This document shows, in pieces, positions 25,471 through 33,935 of a stretch of DNA of 64,000 bases. Position numbers and translations under genes: made by a program. Position 1 is the first letter of the stretch; each line of letters begins with the position of its first letter. The notes beneath the pieces are model-generated. The model saw only the letters and a program-made list of their open reading frames with translations. It did not search any database and had not been told where the DNA came from. Origin of the DNA: Paenarthrobacter nicotinovorans. Lineage in GTDB: Bacteria; Actinomycetota; Actinomycetes; Actinomycetales; Micrococcaceae. The stretch spans positions 62,001 through 126,000 of the forward strand of contig NZ_SZVS01000005.1 in NCBI RefSeq assembly GCF_007670255.1, written 5' to 3'.

Positions 25471-27582
25471 TCAGGGGGTGTCTTTGGCCAGGGCGGACCA
25501 GTCGGTGGCCACGGGGACCAGCCGGCCGTCAGTCCACAGCGGGAGTTGGTCTGCGAAGTGCCTGTGGCCGGGGGTGCCTGCGGCTCCAAAAGGAACGACC
25601 CAGCGGCTGCCGGCCCGATCGCCCAGGTCCCAGACATAGCGGGCCACAGGACCCCTGAAACTTCGGTCCTCCACGCCAGGGAGGCTTTCGGTGCTCAGCA
25701 CGCAACCGGTATCTCCGCCCAGGCCGGACGTGGGCACGCTTGCCGCGAGAGCCTCGGGGAGGACGTGAACTGCCAACAGCTTGTGCCGGTCACCCCAGGA
25801 TGCCCGGTCCAGCGAAACGACTTCCAGTGCCGTGTCCTCCAACGCCGCCACAGCTTCCGTGTTCACGTCGATGCCCAGTTCCGGGGCCCGGGCCAGCAGT
25901 GTCTCCAGCGCGAAGCCGATGCGCGATGCCACCGACAACCACGGCCCGAACAAGGGGGAGTATCCGCTGGGCGTGTTCAACGGAGCCAGAGCCGCATGCC
26001 CATGGAAGCGCTGGACCACAGCACCGCGCCAAGCAGCGAAGAGCGCCGCTGGCTGGCTGTCCGCGTCCATCCGGCCATCCCAGGCCAGGAGTTGTGCCCT
26101 CACGTCCGCTGCCTTCAGGGAGAGCGCGCCAGGGTGCATTGAGCTCAGAATCCGCCGGAAGACGGGCCAAGGACCCAGCAACGTGTCAGTGTGGATGGCC
26201 TGCATATCGTCCACAGTGAGCGTTCCCGCAGGAGCGGAGTCCAGCAAGTGCCGGATGCGTGCGGCACGATGGGCGGGCGCGAACTCCATGGCTACGGTGT
26301 CTCCGCCTCCGGCCGCGCGGTCGTTGGCGCTCACGGCGAACCGCTGGACCTCGGTGCGGGGCAACGCTGCGTAGTGCCCGTCCCAGGCGTGACGCGCTGA
26401 AGGCGCCGGTGCGGGCAAACGGCGGTTTGCGGGATTGCGCTGTGGGACCAGTCCGGCAACGAAATGCCTCACCGCACCGGAGGAATCCGCGGCCACCACG
26501 CTGTTGACGGGCTCCACCCAGCCATCGAAGGCAGCTTCAACGTCGACGACGCTCCGGCTCCGAAGCAGCGGCAGGAGGGCCTCGAACCCCAACCGCCCCT
26601 CAACGCGCGCCGGAAAGCGCAAACTCAGTGCGCCGCCGTCGGGCGTTTCAGAGATCACCGGGCCTCGGGCAGTCTCGATGATCTCGACAATGACGGCGTC
26701 GCCGCCGCGGACCCTGATGGTCTCGGAACCCACGACGGCGGTTTCCCAGCCTTCCGGGCCGCGGGCCTCGATGTGTTCGCCGTCGGCGTCCCGGATCCGG
26801 CGGAGTTCCTCCACGAAGAGGTCCTGGTAATCTGCCATGGCGTTGGTGACGGCCCAAGCAGCGTGGCCGGTGTGGGCGAAGTGCGGCAAGCCCGGGACGC
26901 CGGGGAACGCGAAGCCCACGACGTCGAATTCCGGGCACGCGAGCCGCACCTGCTGGTACACGCCGGGCAGCTCCATGAGGCGGTGGGGGTCTCCGGCGAT
27001 CAACGGCTGCCCGCTCGCCGTCGTGGAACCGTGGGCGGCCCAGGCGTTGCTTCCGGACCAGACCGGGGCTTCGATGCTGAACAGGTCGACGGCATTTTCA
27101 CCGAGGGTCCGGGCGACGTGGGCGCGGAACATCTTGTTGGGGAACGTCGAGAAGAGGATATGGTGCACCAGGAAGACGCCGAGTGGGGTCCACGGTAGCC
27201 AGGGTTCCGGGGTGCAGTCGGCTTCATCGAACTCCGGGCCGCCGCGGAGCCCGTCGTCCAGGGCCTGGTTGATGCCGGCCACGTACTGGGCACACCAGCG
27301 CCGGGTCGGGTGCGGGAGCTTGTCGAAGCAGCGACGTGCCGTGTCATTGAGCCGGGCCTGCCGGACAAAACGGTCCCAGGCCACGGCGTCGGGACCTAGC
27401 ACTTCCGCGGTGCGACCTTCCGACCGCCAGCGTTCCAGCTCGATCTGCCATGAGCGGTCCGCCGCTGCGTTACGGCCTTGGTGGAAAGCGAGTTCATCCG
27501 CCGATTCAGCCCAGAGATGCGGAATGCCCCAGTTGTCCCGGTAGCTCCCGGGACCACCTGGCGGGGCGGAAGGTGGCGTCAT
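25471..27582 (-). CDS. Penicillin acylase-family Ntn hydrolase
   Basis: 703 residues with S45-family landmarks: GIPHLWAESADELAFHQGRN near the N-terminus, the nucleophile Ser region GSNAWAAHGS where the precursor would be cut, LPHFAHTGHAAWAVTNAMAD, and ASANDRAAGG-type SANDRAA later. No obvious signal peptide is visible at the N-terminus. The family cleaves amides (penicillins, acyl-homoserine lactones; PvdQ deacylates the pyoverdine precursor). The start is 21 nt from a strong iron box and divergent from a siderophore-interacting protein, so a role in siderophore processing is inferred. Confidence 0.82.
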   Translation of the reverse strand: MTPPSAPPGGPGSYRDNWGIPHLWAESADELAFHQGRNAAADRSWQIELERWRSEGRTAEVLGPDAVAWDRFVRQARLNDTARRCFDKLPHPTRRWCAQYVAGINQALDDGLRGGPEFDEADCTPEPWLPWTPLGVFLVHHILFSTFPNKMFRAHVARTLGENAVDLFSIEAPVWSGSNAWAAHGSTTASGQPLIAGDPHRLMELPGVYQQVRLACPEFDVVGFAFPGVPGLPHFAHTGHAAWAVTNAMADYQDLFVEELRRIRDADGEHIEARGPEGWETAVVGSETIRVRGGDAVIVEIIETARGPVISETPDGGALSLRFPARVEGRLGFEALLPLLRSRSVVDVEAAFDGWVEPVNSVVAADSSGAVRHFVAGLVPQRNPANRRLPAPAPSARHAWDGHYAALPRTEVQRFAVSANDRAAGGGDTVAMEFAPAHRAARIRHLLDSAPAGTLTVDDMQAIHTDTLLGPWPVFRRILSSMHPGALSLKAADVRAQLLAWDGRMDADSQPAALFAAWRGAVVQRFHGHAALAPLNTPSGYSPLFGPWLSVASRIGFALETLLARAPELGIDVNTEAVAALEDTALEVVSLDRASWGDRHKLLAVHVLPEALAASVPTSGLGGDTGCVLSTESLPGVEDRSFRGPVARYVWDLGDRAGSRWVVPFGAAGTPGHRHFADQLPLWTDGRLVPVATDWSALAKDTP

Positions 27583-27603
27583 GTTCTCTGGCTGCTCTCT
27601 GGC

Positions 27604-27622
27604 TTAGGTTAGGCTTACTTAA
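27604..27622. promoter_or_regulatory. DmdR/IdeR-type iron box
   Basis: TTAGGTTAGGCTTACTTAA matches the actinobacterial consensus TTAGGTTAGGCTAACCTAA at 17 of 19 positions. It lies in the 101-bp divergent spacer between the penicillin-acylase-family gene and the SIP gene and should repress both sides when iron is sufficient. Confidence 0.85.
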
Positions 27623-27683
27623 GTTCAAGATAGGTGGCATCGGCTGCCCGCACAAATTGTGGCCGTTCGTGAAGGGGTGCTGG

Positions 27684-28403
27684 TTGAAGCGCAATTGGGA
27701 AGGCGTAGTGCTCAAGGTCATGGGTGCCAAGGATTTCACCTTGGAGGTCACCGGCCGGGAAGAGATCACGCCGGATTTCCTCCGTGTGCACGTCCGCGAC
27801 GGCGGACTCCTGAAAGCCAGCGGCCTGCACCCCACCATGTGGATCCGGCTGTGGTTCGACGACTCCGGCAAGGCCCATCAGCGCGCCTACACCCTGGTGG
27901 ACACGGATCCGGCCGCCGGCACGTTCAGCATGGACTTCGCAATGCACGGCGGGGTGGCGGCTGACTGGGCACGCACTGCCCAAGCCGGCGACACCATCGA
28001 CGCCACCGTCCAAGGCAGCTCGTTCAGCTTTCCGCAGCCCGCGCCGCGCCGCATTTGGGTAGTGGGTGACCCTGCGTCCATTCCCGCCATCAACTCACTG
28101 CTGGACGCGCGGGGAGAGGCGCCAGTCACCGCCTGGCTTGAATACCAGCACGACGCCGATCCCTCCCTTGAGGTGCGGGCGTCGGCTTCCGATGTGGTCA
28201 CCTGGATTCCGCGCAAACGCGACGGGGCTGCCCTGGTTGAGGAGGTGTGCGGTTCGCTGACGTCCGGTTCCGTGGCCGTGGCGGAGGACTTCTTCTGGAT
28301 CGCGTGCGAAGCGTCAAGTACCCGGGCAATCGTCAAGCATTTGCGGAAGGGCTTGGGCGTGGACAAGCATCGGATTGATGCGTTGGGCTACTGGCGGGCC
28401 TAG
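27684..28403 (+). CDS. Siderophore-interacting protein (SIP, ferric-siderophore flavoreductase)
   Basis: 239 residues from TTG 27684, the start that gives the family's usual KRNWEGVVLKVMGAKDF opening; AAGGGG is 7 nt upstream. FAD-binding_9 part: QRAYTLVDTDPAAGTF (R-x-Y-T flavin motif). SIP C-terminal domain: RIWVVGDPASIPAINSLLDA and FFWIACEASSTRAIVKHLRK. These proteins reduce ferric siderophores in the cytosol using NAD(P)H to release iron. Divergent from the acylase gene across the iron box. Confidence 0.92.
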   Translation: MKRNWEGVVLKVMGAKDFTLEVTGREEITPDFLRVHVRDGGLLKASGLHPTMWIRLWFDDSGKAHQRAYTLVDTDPAAGTFSMDFAMHGGVAADWARTAQAGDTIDATVQGSSFSFPQPAPRRIWVVGDPASIPAINSLLDARGEAPVTAWLEYQHDADPSLEVRASASDVVTWIPRKRDGAALVEEVCGSLTSGSVAVAEDFFWIACEASSTRAIVKHLRKGLGVDKHRIDALGYWRA

Positions 28404-28407
28404 GTCC

Positions 28408-28893
28408 TTACTCGCGCCAGTTCAGGAAGCCCTTTTTGCCTTCCGGAGGGGTGAGCACTACGTCCCGGCCATACTTCTTCTTCGCGTCGGCTCCGAAGAA
28501 CGCATCCGGGACTATGCGGACTGCCTTGGCCACTTTACCGTCCTTCAGGAACACGAACAGCGCCGGTGATGCGGTGTACCGGTTCTCCTTGGTGAGGGGT
28601 TCGCCGAAGGCGTTCTCGATGTCCTTCGCCGGCGTTCCCGACAGGACAAACCCGGCCTGGTCCCACTCGAAGTCCGTGGCATCGGCCAGCTTCAAGGCAG
28701 TGCCATTGGTGGCGGAATCGAGCACTTTGCTGTTGAGTGACTCGTTCGATTCGGGCATAACGGTTCCTCCCAGGGAACAAGCGGCAAGAGTGAAGGCCAA
28801 GGCCAAGGCCAAGGTGAGCAGGCAGGCGAGAGTGACGCGGCCTGCGGAAGTCCGCAACCGCCGTCGGGCTTGTTGTTGGTGCGGGACGCTCAC
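28408..28893 (-). CDS. Lipoprotein, candidate immunity protein to the upstream WXG100-like protein
   Basis: 161 residues from GTG 28893. A basic N-terminus, a hydrophobic segment (about 20-38) and the lipobox LAAC (Cys39) mark a lipid-anchored extracytoplasmic protein. The mature part (FEWDQAGFVLSGTPAKDIEN and later RIVPDAFFGADAKKKYG) resembles no family I can name. It overlaps the WXG100-like gene by 4 nt (GTGA), so the two are translationally coupled. A small lipoprotein directly after a secreted-toxin-like gene fits an immunity role, which is inference. Confidence 0.75.
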   Translation of the reverse strand: MSVPHQQQARRRLRTSAGRVTLACLLTLALALAFTLAACSLGGTVMPESNESLNSKVLDSATNGTALKLADATDFEWDQAGFVLSGTPAKDIENAFGEPLTKENRYTASPALFVFLKDGKVAKAVRIVPDAFFGADAKKKYGRDVVLTPPEGKKGFLNWRE

Positions 28894-29846
28894 GAGGTTG
28901 TCCTCGACTCGTCGTTGAAGTCCGGGTCCTTGCCCGGGGCCGGTTCGGCGTTGTTCGCATCGCCCGTTTGGTCCATGGAAACTTCGTTGGACGGGTGCGG
29001 CAAGAGGTCCGGCCCCACCACCACGGTATCGCCGTTGTTCACGGCTTTCTCAATCAAATCGGCAAGCTCCTCAGCGCTGGCGTCCGGGTGGGCGATAGCC
29101 ACGTTGCGGCCTACTTCATTGTTGTACAAATCCATGGCTTCGCGGGGAGCCGGGTTTCCGGGCAGCTGTTCGTGTGCCGTGGCGTAGTCCTCAGCCCATT
29201 CAGCGCCGAACTCCTTGACCATCAGGGCGTTCCAGTACGCGTGCCGGAAGGCGTCATTCTGGTCATCGTTCTGGTCGGCGCTGGGGAAGCGCTCATCCGC
29301 AACACTGAACGCGTCATCGTGGATGCCCTTGAAAGCGTTCATCTCGAATGGCCCGAGGCCGTTCAGCAGTTCTGCTTCCTTTTCGGTGACCACCCTTTGG
29401 TCAACCACAAAGCGCAGCGGGTCCCAGTCGCCGGGCCAATTGGTGGTCTTGGCGTCACTGACCTGGTACTGCTCCAGTATTTCCTGGGGCGACGGACGAT
29501 GGTCATCCGTGGCAGCTACGGTTCCCGCCTTGACGGTCGGTAAAGTCCCAGGACCCTTGCCGGCGGAGCCAGGTGCGCCATCCGTGGATGCGGCAGATTG
29601 CTCGTCTGCATTGGCCAGCACTGACCGGGAGGCCTCGTCCATCTGCCGCGAGGTCCTCTCCAGCAGTGGTCGAAGGCTGCCCTGCCATTCAGCCGCGAAA
29701 CGCTCTGAGTCATTGCCGCGCCAATGACCATTACGGGTGATGAGAGAGTCAAGCTCCCGGGCCCGGCCGGACAGCGCCAGGGCGCCGCTGGCCAGGGACT
29801 TTGAGAGTGCTTTGAGCTGGTCGACGTCGGCGCCGTAGAAAGGCAT
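28890..29846 (-). CDS. WXG100-like N-terminus with C-terminal DUF6973-like domain (candidate type VII effector)
   Basis: 318 residues from ATG 29846, where a GGGGG ribosome-binding site is 4-5 nt upstream; the frame is open to 29900. Residues 1-85 are helical with the WxG turn at 42-44 (NGHWRGNDSERFAAEW), like ESX/WXG100 substrates. Residues 86-130 form a Gly/Ser/Pro linker. Residues about 160-270 have the conserved-looking NDAFRHAYWNA (197-207) and MDLYNNEVGR (238-247), which I recognise as similar to DUF6973 of polymorphic toxins. There is no signal peptide. Activity is unknown. Confidence 0.7.
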   Translation of the reverse strand: MPFYGADVDQLKALSKSLASGALALSGRARELDSLITRNGHWRGNDSERFAAEWQGSLRPLLERTSRQMDEASRSVLANADEQSAASTDGAPGSAGKGPGTLPTVKAGTVAATDDHRPSPQEILEQYQVSDAKTTNWPGDWDPLRFVVDQRVVTEKEAELLNGLGPFEMNAFKGIHDDAFSVADERFPSADQNDDQNDAFRHAYWNALMVKEFGAEWAEDYATAHEQLPGNPAPREAMDLYNNEVGRNVAIAHPDASAEELADLIEKAVNNGDTVVVGPDLLPHPSNEVSMDQTGDANNAEPAPGKDPDFNDESRTTS

Positions 29847-30063
29847 GTTTCCCCCTGTGGTTTCCAGTTCATGGTCAGCCATCTCTTCCCACGGAAACAA
29901 TGGGTAGCGGTGCCCATGTGGAAATCTCCGTCCGGTGCTGCGCGCCGCCGTTTGCTGCGCGCCGCCGTCGTTCGTTATCGCATAAAACGGGTAGGTTGTG
30001 ACGTTTGCCGCGCGAACCGCGTTTCAGTAGCCAGTTCTAACTCATTTGTGATATTTCTTGGGT

Positions 30064-31587
30064 ATGACTCAACCTACCGCAGAACACGTCGGCCTCCTGC
30101 TCCGCAATGCACGTGGAGAAAAGGGCTGGACGCAGGGGCAGTTGGCTACTGAGCTGGGAACCAGCCAAAGCGCAATCGCCCGGATGGAGCAAGGTAAACA
30201 GAACCTGAGCCTCCGGATGATCGAACGCCTCGAGGCGATCTTCGGCCGTTCCATCGTTAAAGTAGGCAAACCGCAGATGACCCACCTGCGGGTGGAAGGC
30301 GGCCGGACGCTTTCGGGCGAAGTGGATGTCAACAGCAGCAAGAACGCCGGAGTGGCCCTGCTGTGCGCCAGCCTCATCAACCGCGGCACCACCACCCTGC
30401 GCCGTTTGGCACGGATCGAAGAGGTCAACCGGATTGTTGAAGTCCTGACATCCATCGGCGTGGAATGCACTTGGCTCAATGGCAGCGATCTGCGCATTCG
30501 CCGGCCCGAGGTCCTGGATCTTGAATCGATGGATGTCGACGCCGCCCGCCGTACCCGCAGCGTCATCATGCTGCTCGGACCGCTCCTGGATGAGACCAGC
30601 GAATACCTGCTGCCGTACGCCGGTGGATGCGACCTCGGCACCCGAACCGTTGAACCCCACATGCAGGCGCTGCGCGAGTTCGGCCTGACCGTTGAAGCAA
30701 AATCCGGATTCTATTCCGTGGCAGCTCCTCCGGCCGACGGACACCACCGCTCCTTCGTCCTGACCGAACGCGGCGACACGGTCACGGAAAACGCCATCAT
30801 GGCCGCTGCCCACCGTGAAGGCACCACGGTGATCCGCAACGCCAGCCCGAACTACATGGTCCAGGACCTCTGCTTCTACCTGGAGGGCTTGGGTGTTGAT
30901 ATCCAGGGCGTCGGGACCACTACGCTGAAGATCACCGGCCGGCCGGCAATCGACGTGGACATCGAGTACTTCCCGTCCGAGGACCCCATCGAGGCCATGA
31001 GCCTGATCACCGCCGGCATCGTGACCAACTCCGAGGTCACCATCCGCCGCGTCCCCATTGAATTCATGGAGATCGAACTGGCCACCCTTGAGCAGATGGG
31101 CCAGAAACTGGAGGTCTCCGGTGAATACATGGCCCGCAACGGCCGCACCCGGTTGGTGGATGTGACCACCAAGCCTTCGGAGCTCCATGCCCCGCAGGAC
31201 AAGATCCACCCGATGCCGTTCCCCGGTCTCAACATCGACAACCTGCCCTTCTTCGCCGTCATCGCCGGCAATGCCGAGGGCCAGACCATGATCCACGACT
31301 GGGTCTACGAGAACCGTGCCATTTACCTGACGGAACTGAACAAGCTCGGCGCCCAGGTGCAGCTCCTGGACCCGCACAGGATCTACGTCAACGGACCTAC
31401 CAAGTGGCGTGCCGCCGAGGTCGGTTGCCCGCCTGCCCTGCGCCCCGCCGCCTGCCTGTTGCTGGCGATGCTGGCGGCCCGGGGCACCTCGGAGCTGCGC
31501 AACATCTACGTGATTGAGCGCGGCTATGAGGACTTGGCCGAGCGCCTGAACACCATCGGCGCAAAGGTCGAGTACTTCCAGGACTGA
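30064..31587 (+). CDS. murA: UDP-N-acetylglucosamine 1-carboxyvinyltransferase with N-terminal HTH_XRE domain
   Basis: 507 residues. Residues about 6-62 are a Cro/C1-type HTH (LLLRNARGEKGWTQGQLATE, then GTSQSAIARMEQGKQ). From about 74 onward it is MurA/EPSP-synthase-like: NSSKNAGVALL with the conserved Lys (93), catalytic Cys189 in GGCDLGTR, and the C-terminal RGYEDLAERL. MurA transfers enolpyruvate from PEP to UDP-GlcNAc, the first committed step of peptidoglycan synthesis. ATG 30064 is preferred over TTG 30058; the ribosome-binding site is weak. The HTH suggests DNA binding or autoregulation, unproven. Confidence 0.9.
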   Translation: MTQPTAEHVGLLLRNARGEKGWTQGQLATELGTSQSAIARMEQGKQNLSLRMIERLEAIFGRSIVKVGKPQMTHLRVEGGRTLSGEVDVNSSKNAGVALLCASLINRGTTTLRRLARIEEVNRIVEVLTSIGVECTWLNGSDLRIRRPEVLDLESMDVDAARRTRSVIMLLGPLLDETSEYLLPYAGGCDLGTRTVEPHMQALREFGLTVEAKSGFYSVAAPPADGHHRSFVLTERGDTVTENAIMAAAHREGTTVIRNASPNYMVQDLCFYLEGLGVDIQGVGTTTLKITGRPAIDVDIEYFPSEDPIEAMSLITAGIVTNSEVTIRRVPIEFMEIELATLEQMGQKLEVSGEYMARNGRTRLVDVTTKPSELHAPQDKIHPMPFPGLNIDNLPFFAVIAGNAEGQTMIHDWVYENRAIYLTELNKLGAQVQLLDPHRIYVNGPTKWRAAEVGCPPALRPAACLLLAMLAARGTSELRNIYVIERGYEDLAERLNTIGAKVEYFQD

Positions 31588-31598
31588 TCTTCGGGGAA

Positions 31599-31685
31599 TT
31601 CTGCTGGATCACCAGTGTGAGACATAGGAGGCAGGCCTGAGTGAAGGGCTTGCCTCCTCCTTCTCCACGTGATGATCCAGCAGAA
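31599..31685. repeat. Palindromic element, copy A (3' side of the DUF559 gene)
   Basis: 87 bp bounded by perfect 13-bp inverted repeats: TTCTGCTGGATCA at 31599-31611 and TGATCCAGCAGAA at 31673-31685. Inside is a 10-bp stem (GGAGGCAGGC against GCTTGCCTCC, one mismatch). It ends 3 nt from the DUF559 stop and starts 11 nt after the murA stop, so it probably also terminates both convergent transcripts. A related 88-bp copy lies upstream of the same gene. Confidence 0.8.
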
Positions 31686-31688
31686 AAC

Positions 31689-32519
31689 TTAGGGACAGGG
31701 CCGGGTGTGTGGACGTCCCCTCGCAAGAAACCCATGAATCTGTGCCATGACATCGTCCGGGGAATTCCAGATCTGCTCGGGAGCAAAGCTCAGGATGTTG
31801 AAACCCCTTGCCTGCGCCGCGTTCAACCTGGCCATGTCCTTCCGCCACGCGTCCCTTGAACTGTGGAATTGATAGCCATTGACCTCCACGATCAGCCAGT
31901 CATCAATAAGGGTGTCCACCCGGCCCACGCCGGAGATACGGACTTGGCGTCTGAATGAGAGACCCTCTGATTCGAAGAGCAGACGGGCGCTGATCTCCGG
32001 AACGGACTCGGATAAACCATCGGCCATCCGGAGTCGTTTCCTCGCATTCCCGAAGTAGTTGGCCCGCAGCTCGCCCTCCAGGACGTCTCGCGAAACTCCG
32101 CGGTTTTTCATCGCGGACTGGGCCACGGCGATAGCGTCGACCTCCGGTAGGCACGTAAGAGCGTGAATGACAGTGTCTTCCAGGGATGCGACCGGCATAT
32201 GGGACTCCGGGCCGAGCCTTGGACCGCCGTGCCGGATAAACCCCCGGCCTCTGTTGTGCTTGGTGGCCAAGTGAACTCTTCCCGGTTTGTCCTTAATCCA
32301 GAGGCCATAGCGGACGGCAGCGCTTGCGCACGTCAGAAGTCCGTTGTTCTTGAGGGCGAAGACAAACTCCGAATCTGCGGATGGCAAAGCCCATATGCCG
32401 TGCCGTGGTTGATAGGCTCCCTCGAGCTTCTTCAGGTCCGCCGGGGTGTGCCCGTGGGCCCTGAGAAGACCCACCTTGGCCACGCCACCTACTGATGACA
32501 GGAATTCGAACGCGTTCAT
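31689..32519 (-). CDS. AbiEi-type winged-helix antitoxin-domain protein with C-terminal DUF559 (Vsr-like) nuclease-fold domain
   Basis: 276 residues from ATG 32519 (FEFLSSVGGVAKVGLLRAHG). The frame stays open to 33116, but upstream it runs through palindromic element B and is antisense to the GCS2 gene. Residues 1-100 resemble the AbiEi N-terminal winged helix (YQPRHGIWALPSADSEFVFA). Residues about 180-276 match DUF559: FRRQVRISGVGRVDTLIDDW, LIVEVNGYQFHSS, RDAWRKDMARLNAAQARGF, a Vsr/PD-(D/E)XK-like pattern with D, E and K/R residues. The family's role is unsettled. The gene is bracketed by two related palindromic elements. Confidence 0.82.
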   Translation of the reverse strand: MNAFEFLSSVGGVAKVGLLRAHGHTPADLKKLEGAYQPRHGIWALPSADSEFVFALKNNGLLTCASAAVRYGLWIKDKPGRVHLATKHNRGRGFIRHGGPRLGPESHMPVASLEDTVIHALTCLPEVDAIAVAQSAMKNRGVSRDVLEGELRANYFGNARKRLRMADGLSESVPEISARLLFESEGLSFRRQVRISGVGRVDTLIDDWLIVEVNGYQFHSSRDAWRKDMARLNAAQARGFNILSFAPEQIWNSPDDVMAQIHGFLARGRPHTRPCP

Positions 32520-32579
32520 GCATTCAGTCAGCCACGGGCTGGTGCCTTCCCAATCCGGAAACTTCGCGTATGTGGACAA

Positions 32580-32667
32580 TTCTGCCGGATCATCGGCCTT
32601 GGCCCGCTTGCGTGACCCCGCTAATCCGCGGGTCGGCTCCGCTGCCAGTGGCGATGATCCAGCAGAA
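32580..32667. repeat. Palindromic element, copy B (5' side of the DUF559 gene)
   Basis: 88 bp bounded by TTCTGCCGGATCA (32580-32592) and TGATCCAGCAGAA (32655-32667), one mismatch between arms. The interior differs from copy A but also has a hairpin (GACCC/GGGTC arms). With copy A it frames the DUF559 gene, so the whole 31599-32667 unit has TTCTGCTGGATCA-type ends on both sides. Confidence 0.75.
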
Positions 32668-32738
32668 TCCATTGCCGCAGCCCGCACCACACGCTCCACC
32701 CTGTGTTCTGGAAAGCCACTCGTGACGCAGAATGGAGC

Positions 32739-33935
32739 ATGCGGACTTTCGGGGTGGAGGAAGAACTGCTCATTGTGGATCCGGTGACGGGCGCGCCCCT
32801 TGCCCTCGCGGATGCGCTTCTGGCTGGCCATGACGAGCCCGCGACGGCGACCGGCCTCAGCCCGGAGCTCAAGCTGGAACAAATCGAAACGCAAACACGC
32901 CCGTGTCACAGTTACGCCGACATCCTCCAGCAGATCCGCTGCGGCCGTGCGATGGCCGACCAAGCCGCACGGCAGCACGGCGCAAGGGTTGCTGCGATCG
33001 CGACCTCTCCGCTGGCCTCGAACACCCACACCACCCCGGACCCGCGCTACGCCGCCATGCTGGACCACTTCGGGATCATCGCTACCGAGCAGCTGACCTG
33101 CGGATTCCACGTGCACACGTCCGTGGAATCACCCGAAGAAGGCGTAGTGGTGCTGGACCATATCCGGGACAAGCTAGCCGTCCTCACGGCGCTCTCCGCG
33201 AATTCCCCCTACTGGCGCGGACTTCCCACGGGCTTTGACAGCTACCGCACGCAGGCGTGGAACCGGTGGCCGACGTCTGGTCCGTCCTCCCTTTTCGGAT
33301 CGCTGACCGCCTATCGACGCGTGGTGCAGCGCTTGCTTGATACCGGGGTCATCCTGGATGAGGGCATGGTCTACTTCGACGCCAGGATTTCCAGAAACCA
33401 CCCAACGGTGGAGGTCCGGGTGGCCGACGTCTGCCTACGGGCCGAGGACGCGGCGCTGATCGCTGTGCTGGTGCGGGCGCTGGTGGAGACGGCGTCGTTG
33501 GAAATGCTCGACGGCGTTGACCCCACCCCGGTGCCGACCGCCCTGCTGCGGATGGCGGGTTGGCGGGCCAGCAATTCCGGGCTGCGCGGAGACCTCCTGG
33601 ACTTCGGCGATTTCCGGCCCCAGCCTGCGGCGGACGTGGTGTGGGCTTTGGTCGATTACCTAAGCCCCGTCTTGGATGACCAGGGTGAATTGACGCTCGT
33701 CAAGTCCGGTATTGCGGAGATCTTGGAGCGCGGCAACGGCGCACTCGAGCAGCGGGATGCTGCGGCACGATACAGCGGGAGGCACCGCGACGGGGCCACT
33801 CCGCCCGGAAGTCCTCCTGACGAAGAAACCCTTGCGGCCGTCGTTGCGCATGCTGCGAAAGTGACTGTGCGTGGCAGCGCTCCGGCCGGGCCCAAGGACC
33901 CCTCTCCCATGATGACAAGGGTGCGGCGGCCCTAG
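32739..33935 (+). CDS. Carboxylate-amine ligase, glutamate-cysteine ligase family 2 (YbdK-like)
   Basis: 398 residues from ATG 32739 (GGAG just upstream). GCS2 landmarks: [15 protein letters not shown] at the start, [12 protein letters not shown], the substrate-site block [20 protein letters not shown], and [18 protein letters not shown]. YbdK-type enzymes are weak or atypical gamma-glutamylcysteine ligases; actinobacteria that use mycothiol often carry one or more without glutathione. The stop overlaps the stop of the convergent membrane-protein gene in CTAG. Confidence 0.88.
   Translation: MRTFGVEEELLIVDPVTGAPLALADALLAGHDEPATATGLSPELKLEQIETQTRPCHSYADILQQIRCGRAMADQAARQHGARVAAIATSPLASNTHTTPDPRYAAMLDHFGIIATEQLTCGFHVHTSVESPEEGVVVLDHIRDKLAVLTALSANSPYWRGLPTGFDSYRTQAWNRWPTSGPSSLFGSLTAYRRVVQRLLDTGVILDEGMVYFDARISRNHPTVEVRVADVCLRAEDAALIAVLVRALVETASLEMLDGVDPTPVPTALLRMAGWRASNSGLRGDLLDFGDFRPQPAADVVWALVDYLSPVLDDQGELTLVKSGIAEILERGNGALEQRDAAARYSGRHRDGATPPGSPPDEETLAAVVAHAAKVTVRGSAPAGPKDPSPMMTRVRRP

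Noticed and set aside
24844..28403. Complete siderophore biosynthesis cluster
   Set aside because: Only an acyltransferase, an acylase-family hydrolase and a reductase are present; no NIS synthetase, NRPS, decarboxylase or hydroxylase genes lie nearby.
30037..31377. 446-codon minus-strand frame opposite murA
   Set aside because: Antisense to a complete MurA with catalytic Cys; composition is biased and no motif is seen.
31599..32667. Insertion sequence around the DUF559 gene
   Set aside because: There is no transposase and no visible target-site duplication; reported only as palindromic elements framing a gene.
32520..33116. N-terminal extension of the DUF559 protein to 475 codons
   Set aside because: The extension crosses palindromic element B and is antisense to the GCS2 gene; the family-like sequence begins at ATG 32519.
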